DNA of 20,768 nucleotides from UBA5436 sp964346085 (GTDB lineage: Bacteria > Bacillota > Clostridia > Saccharofermentanales > DTU023): positions 1 to 20,768 of the forward strand of contig CAYFSZ010000019.1 in NCBI GenBank assembly GCA_964346085.1, written 5' to 3'. Positions within the stretch are counted from its first letter, which is position 1, and each line of letters starts with the position of its first letter. Under the pieces are notes generated by a model that saw only the letters and a list, made by a program, of their open reading frames with translations, did not search any database and was not told the DNA's origin. The position numbers were made by a program, and so were the translations under genes. Shown here one piece after another: positions 14,553-20,768 of this stretch.

Positions 14553-15218
14553 ATGTTAAAAACAAAAGACTTAATTTCTTATGAAGGCACTTTAGCCGAA
14601 AATTTATTAGAAAATGCGGAATATCCTTGGGAAGCTTTAGCTAATATTGGTTCTTATGTTTTAGAATTAGCACCGACTTTATCAACTGAAGATTTCAATC
14701 AAACTGGCGATAATATTTGGATACACAAAAGTGTAAAAGTTGCTTCTACTGCAACCTTAAATGGTCCATTGATTATTGATGAAAACACCGAAATTCGACC
14801 TGGAGCATTTATTCGTGGCAATGTTTTAATCGGTAAAAAATGCGTTGTAGGAAATTCTACTGAATTAAAAAACTCTGTACTAGTTGGCAATGTGGAAGTT
14901 CCGCATTATAACTATGTTGGAGACTCTATTCTCGCTCCTTATAGTCACATGGGCGCTGGTTCAATCACCTCAAATATTAAGGCAGATCGTAAAAATATCA
15001 TTATCAAAAACGGTGATGAAAAAATCGAAACGGGATTAAGGAAAATCGGATCGATTCTTGGTGATCATGTTGAAGTCGGCTGTAACGCTGTCCTAAACCC
15101 AGGAACAATTATTGGAAAAAATAGCCGCGTTTATCCATTATCTATGGTTCGAGGTGTTGTCCCTGCCAATCATATTTATAAAAACAAAACAGAAATTGTT
15201 GAATTAATTGAGCAATAA
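14553..15218 (+). CDS. Left-handed beta-helix protein, GlmU C-terminal-like (putative acyltransferase)
   Basis: The 221-residue protein has a short helical N-terminus (1-60) and then imperfect hexapeptide repeats (about 68-200, such as IDENTEIRPGAFIRGNVLIG and GDHVEVGCNAVLNPGTIIG). These build a trimeric left-handed beta-helix as in the acetyltransferase half of GlmU. It has no uridylyltransferase domain, so the usual database label UDP-GlcNAc pyrophosphorylase is misleading; an acetyl- or acyltransferase on a sugar nucleotide is a better guess. AAAGGAG lies just before the ATG, and it shares an operon with the pseudouridine synthase. A strong terminator follows. Confidence 0.82.
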   Translation: MLKTKDLISYEGTLAENLLENAEYPWEALANIGSYVLELAPTLSTEDFNQTGDNIWIHKSVKVASTATLNGPLIIDENTEIRPGAFIRGNVLIGKKCVVGNSTELKNSVLVGNVEVPHYNYVGDSILAPYSHMGAGSITSNIKADRKNIIIKNGDEKIETGLRKIGSILGDHVEVGCNAVLNPGTIIGKNSRVYPLSMVRGVVPANHIYKNKTEIVELIEQ

Positions 15219-15242
15219 TTATTTCTGAATTGAGTGAAATTT

Positions 15243-15281
15243 AAAAAGTTCCGGAAGAGAAAAAACCTCCGGAACTTTTTT
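15243..15281. terminator. Bidirectional terminator between the beta-helix gene and rlmH
   Basis: A 13-bp perfect stem AAAAAGTTCCGGA (15243-15255) / TCCGGAACTTTTT (15268-15280) with a 12-base loop is followed by T6 on the plus side and has A5 on the other. It overlaps the first bases of the rlmH stop codon and can end both converging transcripts. Confidence 0.92.
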
Positions 15282-15726
15282 ATTTATGATATGTTTGATT
15301 ATTGATGATCTTATATCCTCGATATACTTGCTCGAGCACCATAATTCTTGCTAGTAAATGTGGAAACGTCATTTTCGACATGCTGATAATATGATTCGCT
15401 CTGCTTCTCACTTGATCATTAAAACCCATTGATCCCCCAATGACTAGTACGAAATCTCTTCCCCATTTTTCTAATTCTTTGGCGAAGGTAGGCGAATCCA
15501 TTTGTTCATTGGCAACATCAAACAAAATCATTGTGTCGCTCTCTTTGATAGCCGCTAAAATCCGTTCACTCTCATCATCGATAATTCGTTGATCTGGAAA
15601 GCTCGGATTTGCTTCTTTTAATTCAATAATTTCACATTTATTGAACCGCTGAAGCCGCTTCACATATTCCTGTTCAAGAGATTTCATCCCTTTTTCTTTC
15701 ATTTTTCCAACACAGACAATTTTCAA
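15280..15726 (-). CDS. rlmH: 23S rRNA (pseudouridine-1915-N3) methyltransferase
   Basis: The 148-residue protein is RlmH, a SPOUT-class methyltransferase that uses S-adenosylmethionine to methylate pseudouridine 1915 in helix 69 of 23S rRNA. The knot region is plain: FVLVIGGSMGF, then SMSKMTFPHLLARIMVLEQVYRGYKI and the conserved C-terminal YHK. It is about ten residues shorter than the usual 159, mostly in the middle. The start is a TTG (15724-15726) supported by GAGG eight bases upstream; no ATG fits. It follows the iron transporter ATPase gene by 21 bases, so the iron operon probably transcribes it. Confidence 0.93.
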   Translation of the reverse strand: MKIVCVGKMKEKGMKSLEQEYVKRLQRFNKCEIIELKEANPSFPDQRIIDDESERILAAIKESDTMILFDVANEQMDSPTFAKELEKWGRDFVLVIGGSMGFNDQVRSRANHIISMSKMTFPHLLARIMVLEQVYRGYKIINNQTYHK

Positions 15727-15747
15727 ATGTTTTCCTCACTTAAGAAT

Positions 15748-16557
15748 CTATATTGATGACTCGTTCTTATCCAATAAATCATAGCCCACACAAACTGGTT
15801 TATTCGTTCTTGGATCAATGATTATGTCGGCATCAATCGAAAAAATTTCAGCTAACATTTCACGATTGATTAATTCCTCCACACTTCCCTGTTTGACAAG
15901 GTCTCCATCTTTCATCGTAATCAAATAGTCCGAAAAACGAATGGCTTGATTAATATCATGAAGGACCATCACAATAGTATATCCTTGTTCTTGGTTAAGA
16001 GTTTGTAAAAGTTTCAAAATTTCAAGTTGATGAGCGATATCTAAATACGTAGTTGGTTCATCCAAAAAAATAACTTTCGTTTTTTGGGCCAAAGCCATTG
16101 CAATCCAAACGCGCTGTCTTTGTCCTCCAGATAAAGTATTCACTTCTCTGAATTTATAGTCCATCGTGTCGGTCAATTTTAATGCCCAATCAATGGTTTC
16201 ATAATCTTCTTGTGTCAATCGGCCAAATCCTTTTTGATATGGATATCTCCCATAAGAAACTAACTCTGCTACTGTAATACCCATCGGATTATCTGGCGTC
16301 TGGGGTAAAATCGCCATCTGTTTAGCCAATTCTTTCGTATCCATCGAAAAAATAGACTCACCATCCAATAAGACATTACCCTTTTCATGCGGGATAACTC
16401 TTGTCATTGCTTTGAGCAAAGTTGATTTCCCACAACCATTCGGTCCAATAATCGTCGTTATTTTTTGGTCAGGAATTAGTATCGATATATCATCGATGAC
16501 ATCTATCTGTTCGTACCCTACTTTTAAATGATTAACTTGTATTTTGTTATCTATCAT
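15748..16557 (-). CDS. Iron/siderophore ABC transporter ATPase (FecE/FepC family)
   Basis: The 269-residue ATPase has Walker A GPNGCGKST (38-46), the Q-loop in LPQTPDNPMG, signature LSGGQRQR (142-149), Walker B VIFLDEPT (162-169) and the switch His in MVLHDINQA. The sequence FLDEPTTYLDIAHQ is typical of ferric siderophore, haem or B12 ATPases. I place the start at the ATG 16557, which gives the normal N-terminus. The open frame reaches a TTG at 16590, which lies inside a terminator-like hairpin with AAAGGTG too close to it. Neither start has an ideal ribosome site, so the start is uncertain. It energises the two permeases encoded divergently at 17844-19873. Confidence 0.9.
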   Translation of the reverse strand: MIDNKIQVNHLKVGYEQIDVIDDISILIPDQKITTIIGPNGCGKSTLLKAMTRVIPHEKGNVLLDGESIFSMDTKELAKQMAILPQTPDNPMGITVAELVSYGRYPYQKGFGRLTQEDYETIDWALKLTDTMDYKFREVNTLSGGQRQRVWIAMALAQKTKVIFLDEPTTYLDIAHQLEILKLLQTLNQEQGYTIVMVLHDINQAIRFSDYLITMKDGDLVKQGSVEELINREMLAEIFSIDADIIIDPRTNKPVCVGYDLLDKNESSI

Positions 16558-16566
16558 CTTGATTTT

Positions 16567-16601
16567 AAAAAGGTACTTCGTTGAAGACAAAGCACCTTTT
16601 T
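16567..16601 (-). terminator. Intercistronic terminator or attenuator between the binding-protein and ATPase genes
   Basis: On the minus strand AAAAAGGTGCTTTG pairs with CGAAGTACCTTTTT over 14 bp, with two G-U pairs and a seven-base loop, ending in U5. It lies between the lipoprotein stop (16614) and the ATPase start. Partial termination would leave more lipoprotein than ATPase message. The plus-strand version has two mismatches, so the structure favours the minus-strand RNA. Confidence 0.7.
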
Positions 16602-16613
16602 AACTCTCTCTTT

Positions 16614-17708
16614 TTATTTGATTAAAGCTTCTTCAATATCTTCTAAAATCATTGTATTCGCAATTGGTCCTTGATACAACCATGCTGCTGTATCAGGCTC
16701 ATAAGAAATGACATTTTCATTTTGAACAGCTTTAACAGCATTCCATAATGCATCACTTAATACTTCTGGATTTTCTTCTTCCATACTATTGACCATGAAA
16801 ATATAGTCAGCGTCCAACTCTACTAATTTTTCTAACGAAATAGGATTCCAATTGGCAGCAGCTTCTGCTGTAATTTCTTCAACAACAGCTGGTACTTTCA
16901 AGCCTAAATCTTCATACATAACGGATCCACTTGATGTATTCGCGCTAACTATAAAGAAATTTCCTCCGGTTAACCAAATTGCTGCAGCAGAAGGCATCTC
17001 ACCTTTTGCTTCGATTGCTTCTCTAATTGAATCAGCCTTTGTTTCATATTCGCTTAAAACTTGTTCTGCTTTTTCATTTTTGTTAAGCACATCTGCAATC
17101 GTTTTAAACTCTGTACGCCAGTCATTATTGATTTCTTCTGTTATAACATAAGTTGGAACAATTTTGCTATATTGCGCATATTTCTCACCCTCTACGGAAG
17201 CAGCTGATTCAACAAGCATTAAGTCAGGGTTAAAACTCTGCACTGCTTCATATGGCAAGTCAAAAGAAATAATAGGCACATCTTTTAACGTGTCTTGCAA
17301 ATAGCCTAAAACGCTTGCGCCATCATTCAAACTCCATTGAGCAACCGGCATAACATCAAGGGCGACCAAATTATCTTCTAAATAAGAAGCAATTATTCTT
17401 TGTGGATTTTCAGGATATGTGACTTCATGTCCCATCGCATCGGTTTTGGTCAGCATTGCATCACTTGATGTATTTTCAGATTCTGCTACTTCGTTTTCTA
17501 CTTCAGTCTCTACTGATTCATTCGCTGTCTCGTCTTCTTCAATTGTTTCTGAGGATTCAGATATTTCTTCACTGGCATTGTTCATATCAGTCGTTACCGC
17601 TTCTGTGCTACTCTCGGATTGTCCTGCATTCCCACAAGCAATAACGGAAATCATCATGCTGAGTAATAATAAAAATACGATCGTATATTTAGATTTTAAT
17701 TGTTTCAT
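16614..17708 (-). CDS. Iron-siderophore ABC transporter substrate-binding lipoprotein
   Basis: The 364-residue lipoprotein has a signal peptide with lipobox VIAC (Cys25). An unusually long acidic Ser/Thr/Glu tether (about 27-85) precedes a periplasmic-binding-protein type 2 domain (about 88-362) of the FhuD/FeuA/FepB fold, starting at the typical GHEVTYPENPQRIIA. It would capture ferric siderophore or a related chelate outside the membrane and pass it to the FecCD permeases. GAGG precedes the ATG. It heads the minus-strand arm of the divergent locus under a TTGACA promoter with a palindromic operator. Haem or corrinoid ligands cannot be excluded, as the fold is shared. Confidence 0.9.
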   Translation of the reverse strand: MKQLKSKYTIVFLLLLSMMISVIACGNAGQSESSTEAVTTDMNNASEEISESSETIEEDETANESVETEVENEVAESENTSSDAMLTKTDAMGHEVTYPENPQRIIASYLEDNLVALDVMPVAQWSLNDGASVLGYLQDTLKDVPIISFDLPYEAVQSFNPDLMLVESAASVEGEKYAQYSKIVPTYVITEEINNDWRTEFKTIADVLNKNEKAEQVLSEYETKADSIREAIEAKGEMPSAAAIWLTGGNFFIVSANTSSGSVMYEDLGLKVPAVVEEITAEAAANWNPISLEKLVELDADYIFMVNSMEEENPEVLSDALWNAVKAVQNENVISYEPDTAAWLYQGPIANTMILEDIEEALIK

Positions 17709-17726
17709 TCTTGTACCTCTTGTATA

Positions 17727-17755
17727 TTGATTAACTCATCCATTTATGTGATAAT
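17727..17755 (+). promoter_or_regulatory. Promoter of the FecCD permease operon
   Basis: TTGATT (17727-17732), 17 bases, then GATAAT (17750-17755). The -10 box abuts the operator palindrome and the predicted start (about 17762) is near its centre. Confidence 0.65.
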
Positions 17756-17769
17756 GTCTAAGTTAGACA
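17755..17769. promoter_or_regulatory. Shared operator of the divergent iron-uptake operons
   Basis: A perfect 7-1-7 inverted repeat, TGTCTAA-G-TTAGACA, lies between the -10 boxes of the two divergent promoters, touching both. The 7-1-7 shape is that of Fur/PerR/Zur boxes, though the letters differ from the TGATAAT-type consensus. The TTAG/CTAA ends also recall DtxR/MntR sites. I infer a metal-dependent repressor that closes both arms. Confidence 0.75.
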
Positions 17770-17798
17770 ATGCTAACCCGAATTAAAGTTCTTGTCAA
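17770..17798 (-). promoter_or_regulatory. Promoter of the siderophore-binding lipoprotein operon
   Basis: On the minus strand TTGACA (complement of 17793-17798), 17 bases, then TAGCAT (complement of 17770-17775), 4/6 to consensus. Transcription would start inside the operator palindrome at 17755-17769. Confidence 0.7.
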
Positions 17799-17814
17799 AT
17801 ATCAGACAAAGAAC
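17788..17814. repeat. Second inverted repeat in the iron-uptake promoter region
   Basis: GTTCTTGTC (17788-17796) and GACAAAGAAC (17805-17814) form an inverted repeat with one extra A and an eight-base spacer. It covers the -35 box of the lipoprotein promoter. It may be an auxiliary regulator site; no role is shown. Confidence 0.45.
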
Positions 17815-17843
17815 CAGCGCATATGTCACAATGAAAGAAAACA

Positions 17844-18851
17844 ATGCAACAAGAACAACGTAAATATACATATATTTCAACTTTTATTTTCTCTATTCTC
17901 TTCATATTAGGGCTAAGTATTTTGTCTATTTTATTTGGAGCAAGCGATATCAGTTTCAGAGATATTCTGGCTGCAATTTTTCAATTTGATGCAGATCAAT
18001 CCTCACATATTATTTTGCATGAACTTAGAATTCCGAGAGCTTTGGCATTGATTTTGGTAGGAGCCGCGCTCGGCGTTTCAGGTGGGATGATGCAAGGGAT
18101 AACCCAAAACGCACTTGCTTCTCCTTCATTACTAGGGATTTCAGCAGGTGCTTCCTTTTTTGTTGCTCTTACTTATAGCATTTTCAATCAGCCAAGTTTT
18201 TATTTGATTATTGGAGCCGCATTAATAGGCGCAGCCTTAGGAACTTTATTCGTTTTTGGCTTATCTTCTATTTCTCGTGGTGGAGAAAAGCAGATTAAAT
18301 TAGTTTTAGCTGGTTCAGCGATTTCAGCTCTTTTAAGTTCTTTATCGACTACTCTTAGCATCAAGTTTGGAATTGCAAAAAATTTAAGTTATTGGTTTGT
18401 CGGCGGCGTTCACGGTATTCAAAAAATGCATCTTCGCATCGCAATTCCCTTTATTCTAGGTGGATTAATTCTTGCGATGTTCCTTTCGAAATCAATTTCA
18501 ATTTTGAGTTTAGGAGATGAAGTTGCGAAAGGACTTGGTCAAAACACTACCCGCGTTCGTCTTTTATCGATACTGGCTATTTTATTAATGACCGGAACGG
18601 CTGTTTCGATTTCGGGTATGATTGGCTTCGTCGGTTTGGTAATCCCTCATATTGTGAGAATGTTATTCAGCTCAGATTACAAAATCATTTTGCCGTTTTC
18701 AGCAACATTTGGAGCGATTCTTTTGTTAGCAGCGGATACGCTCGGGCGCCTCGTCAACAAACCTTTCGAGACACCTGTTGGGGTCATTACAGCAATCATT
18801 GGATTACCCTTCTTTATGTATTTAGCCCGTAAGGAAGGAGGAAAATTCTAA
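17844..18851 (+). CDS. Iron/siderophore ABC transporter permease (FecCD family, first)
   Basis: The 335-residue permease has about nine to ten membrane helices. FecCD landmarks are visible: LRIPRALALILVGAALGVSGG followed by QGITQNALASPSLLGISAG, GGVHG, and the ATPase-coupling region SLGDEVAKGLGQNTTRVR. Near the end are GMIGFVGLVIPHIVRML and ADTLGRL with ETPVGVITAIIGLPFF. It would form half of the channel with the following gene. The ribosome site is weak (GAAAG). Its message would start inside the palindromic operator, giving a leader of about 80 bases. Confidence 0.93.
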   Translation: MQQEQRKYTYISTFIFSILFILGLSILSILFGASDISFRDILAAIFQFDADQSSHIILHELRIPRALALILVGAALGVSGGMMQGITQNALASPSLLGISAGASFFVALTYSIFNQPSFYLIIGAALIGAALGTLFVFGLSSISRGGEKQIKLVLAGSAISALLSSLSTTLSIKFGIAKNLSYWFVGGVHGIQKMHLRIAIPFILGGLILAMFLSKSISILSLGDEVAKGLGQNTTRVRLLSILAILLMTGTAVSISGMIGFVGLVIPHIVRMLFSSDYKIILPFSATFGAILLLAADTLGRLVNKPFETPVGVITAIIGLPFFMYLARKEGGKF

Positions 18852-19873
18852 TGAATAACAAATTGATACAAACAAAATTTCCTTTTCCTTTATTATTAGT
18901 AATTCTGACTTTAGTTTTGTTAATTGGAAGTGGAATTAGTTTATCTATCGGCCAAATCCAAATTCCAATCCGAGAAATTTGGCAAACTCTTATCGGACAA
19001 GGATCTCTAGAGAATCGTTTGACCATAATAGAGTTCAGACTTTCAAGAACCGTTATGTCAATTCTAATCGGCATGGGAATTTCCTTGTCTGGAGCTATTT
19101 TACAAGGAGTTTCCAAAAACAGTTTAGCAGATCCAGGGATTCTAGGAATTAATGCGGGAGCAGGATTTGCTGTGGTTTTATATAACTATTTCTTTAGTCA
19201 TCTCAGTTCCAACAGTGGTATTCTTTTCACATATCTACTACCAATTGTTGCATTAATTGGAGCTTTGGTTGCGACTATTTTGATTTATAGCATTGCCTAT
19301 CGTAAAGGCAATATTTCTATTCCCAAAATGCTACTCGTTGGAATTGGTATCAATGCTGCATTTAATGCAGGTATTACTCTTTTTAGTTTGAAAATGAATC
19401 CCAATGACTTTCAAAAGACTTTAACATGGTTATCTGGTTCGATTTGGAGTTCTGGTTGGTCTTTACTATCATTTATTCTGCCAATCTTGATTCTCACTAT
19501 TCCTTTGGTTTTACGAAAAGCAAAGACCCTTGATATTATTGCCTTAAATGACATCACAGCTATCGGTGTTGGAATTTCTCTGAATAAAGAAAAAAAGAAA
19601 TTCTTATTCTTAGCGGTTTTACTTGCAGGATCCTGTGTTGCTATCGGAGGCGGCATTACATTCCTCGGTTTACTCGGCCCTCATATCAGCAAACGACTGG
19701 TCGGTCATTCGCATGCTAGAATTTTACCTTTGTCCATTTTCATCGGGGCTATAATCGTTCTTTTCTCTGATATAGTTGCGCGTGTTCTCATTGCTCCTGC
19801 AGAGCTTCCTGTTGGCATAGTGATTTCTTTTATTGGTGTTCCGTATTTTCTGTACTTACTATTCAAACGCTAG
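18851..19873 (+). CDS. Iron/siderophore ABC transporter permease (FecCD family, second)
   Basis: The 340-residue membrane protein is a paralogue of its upstream neighbour, with the same order of landmarks: FRLSRTVMSILIGMGISLSGA, QGVSKNSLADPGILGINAGAG, WLSGSIW, ITAIGVGISLNKEKKK, GGGITFLGLLGPHISKRLVG and ELPVGIVISFIGVPYF. Its ATG overlaps the previous stop by one base (TAATG) behind a strong GGAGG, so the two subunits are made in step as a heterodimer. Together with the lipoprotein and ATPase on the opposite strand this completes a four-gene importer. Confidence 0.93.
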   Translation: MNNKLIQTKFPFPLLLVILTLVLLIGSGISLSIGQIQIPIREIWQTLIGQGSLENRLTIIEFRLSRTVMSILIGMGISLSGAILQGVSKNSLADPGILGINAGAGFAVVLYNYFFSHLSSNSGILFTYLLPIVALIGALVATILIYSIAYRKGNISIPKMLLVGIGINAAFNAGITLFSLKMNPNDFQKTLTWLSGSIWSSGWSLLSFILPILILTIPLVLRKAKTLDIIALNDITAIGVGISLNKEKKKFLFLAVLLAGSCVAIGGGITFLGLLGPHISKRLVGHSHARILPLSIFIGAIIVLFSDIVARVLIAPAELPVGIVISFIGVPYFLYLLFKR

Positions 19874-19893
19874 ATTTTCTCATATAAAGGTGC

Positions 19894-19931
19894 AAAAAAA
19901 AGCAGTAAACTTATTTCAGTCTACTGCCTTT
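19894..19931. terminator. Bidirectional terminator between the permease operon and the SDR gene
   Basis: The stem GCAGTAAAC (19902-19910) / GTCTACTGC (19919-19927), eight-base loop, is flanked by A8 and T4. In the minus-strand RNA all nine pairs form (one G-U) and are followed by U8. In the plus-strand RNA there is one A-C mismatch and a shorter U-run, so it works mainly for the SDR gene. Confidence 0.85.
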
Positions 19932-19954
19932 TGATTCTTTAAAATGATTTGAAT

Positions 19955-20767
19955 TTAAAATTCTTTTAATGTTGTACAACCACCGTCGACTAAAACATCG
20001 ACCCCTGCAAGATATCCATTTCTCTCATCAGCGACGGTTGCGATGGCATACCCTAGTTCTTCTGGAGTACCCATTCTTTGCTCTGCTCCATACTTTAGCA
20101 TTTCTCCGCCTTCTTTTTCTTCAAGTTTACCCATATCAGTTGCAATCAATCCTGGGCTTAAAGAGCAAACTCTAATGCCCTTTGCTCCGAATTTCTTTGC
20201 GCTTTTCTTGGCATACCAATTAACGAAGCTCTTAGACAAAGCATATGCAAAACCAGATTTTTGATAATCTGTCTTGGCTAGATTGCTTCTCTTAATGCAT
20301 CTTTTTAGGAACTTCTCCTCATCTGTATCAGCAAGTGCAAAAATTCTTTCACTGACTAAAAATTTTGGAAGTACATACGCAGAGTTGGATGATATGTCAA
20401 GAATGACGCTACCTTTGTTCATTAATTTTGCAAATTCTTCGTTCACATAAACTGTACCTAATGCATTAATTCTCAAAATTTTCTCTTGACCAGACATAGC
20501 AGGAGAAACACCTGCCGCATTTATAACATTTTTGATTTCTCCTAAAGATGCTGCATATTCAGCTAATTTTTTAACACTTTCACGATCAGATGTGTCACAA
20601 GCAAAAGCATGTGCTTCAAAGCCAAGCTCTGAAAGCTCATTTACTGCATTCTCAAGTTTCTCAACTGTTCTCCCAGATAAAACGATAATCTTCGACTTAT
20701 CCATAAATTTAGCAGCAGCTAATCCCATACCACTTCCGCCACCAGTTATGACGCATACATTCTTCAT
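19955..20767 (-). CDS. Short-chain dehydrogenase/reductase (SDR) family oxidoreductase
   Basis: The 270-residue protein is a classical NAD(P)-dependent SDR. It has the Rossmann motif TGGGSGMG (8-15), NAAG (83-86), an active-site serine in DISSNSAY (about 127-129), the catalytic YALSK (Tyr175, Lys179) and the C-terminal LAGVDVLVDGG. An insertion of roughly 30 residues between the serine strand and the Tyr helix (about 132-170) is longer than usual and probably shapes the substrate pocket. The ATG at 20767 gives a complete N-terminus, but the window ends one base further, so its ribosome site and any upstream partner are unseen. The substrate is unknown; keto-acyl, sugar or steroid reductases share this pattern. 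Confidence 0.88.
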   Translation of the reverse strand: MKNVCVITGGGSGMGLAAAKFMDKSKIIVLSGRTVEKLENAVNELSELGFEAHAFACDTSDRESVKKLAEYAASLGEIKNVINAAGVSPAMSGQEKILRINALGTVYVNEEFAKLMNKGSVILDISSNSAYVLPKFLVSERIFALADTDEEKFLKRCIKRSNLAKTDYQKSGFAYALSKSFVNWYAKKSAKKFGAKGIRVCSLSPGLIATDMGKLEEKEGGEMLKYGAEQRMGTPEELGYAIATVADERNGYLAGVDVLVDGGCTTLKEF

Positions 20768-20768
20768 A

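Overview
The window is an AT-rich chromosomal stretch of a low-GC Gram-positive bacterium (Bacillota). Several features fit this: lipoprotein signal peptides with Gram-positive style lipoboxes, an ECF-type vitamin transporter, AGGAGG ribosome binding sites, strong TTGACA-type promoters, and short intrinsic terminators shared between converging genes. I cannot fix the genus from sequence alone. I see no phage, transposon, CRISPR or plasmid genes. This is core and transport chromosome, densely packed and mostly read from the minus strand.

Layout. (1) 1-2400: two solitary tRNA genes, Pro-UGG and Glu-CTC, each with its own promoter and terminator. They bracket a minus-strand Na+/phosphate cotransporter-like gene. 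(2) 2395-3470: a minus-strand operon of acyl carrier protein, a MarR-type regulator and a small membrane-protein gene that is broken by one base in a homopolymer. (3) 3467-10869: a minus-strand run of seven tightly packed genes. It encodes a response regulator, a sensor kinase, an RluF-like pseudouridine synthase, a DUF4430 lipoprotein, and the T, fused A-A and S parts of an ECF importer, which I suspect is for cobalamin. (4) 10998-13667: an acyl-CoA/ACP ligase and a TIM-barrel protein of unknown function. (5) 13809-15282: plus-strand RluA-type pseudouridine synthase and a left-handed beta-helix protein, converging on rlmH. (6) 15280-19873: a divergently arranged iron/siderophore importer. The lipoprotein and ATPase (followed by rlmH) lie on the minus strand and two FecCD permeases on the plus strand, around one palindromic operator. 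(7) 19955-20767: a minus-strand short-chain dehydrogenase.

How the parts work together. The clearest regulatory signals are palindromes. A 24-bp perfect palindrome covers the start region of the acyl ligase promoter, and a closely related near-palindrome covers the acpP-marR promoter. This suggests a small lipid regulon run by the MarR protein encoded next to acpP. In the iron locus a 15-bp 7-1-7 palindrome sits exactly between the -10 boxes of the two divergent promoters, so one repressor could shut both arms. Within the seven-gene run, the two-component system and the pseudouridine synthase share transcription with a complete importer and its probable surface capture lipoprotein. No terminator separates that run from acpP downstream. 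No previously unknown large system is evident; the strongest leads are the acpP/ligase operator pair, the capture lipoprotein plus ECF importer, and the broken small gene.
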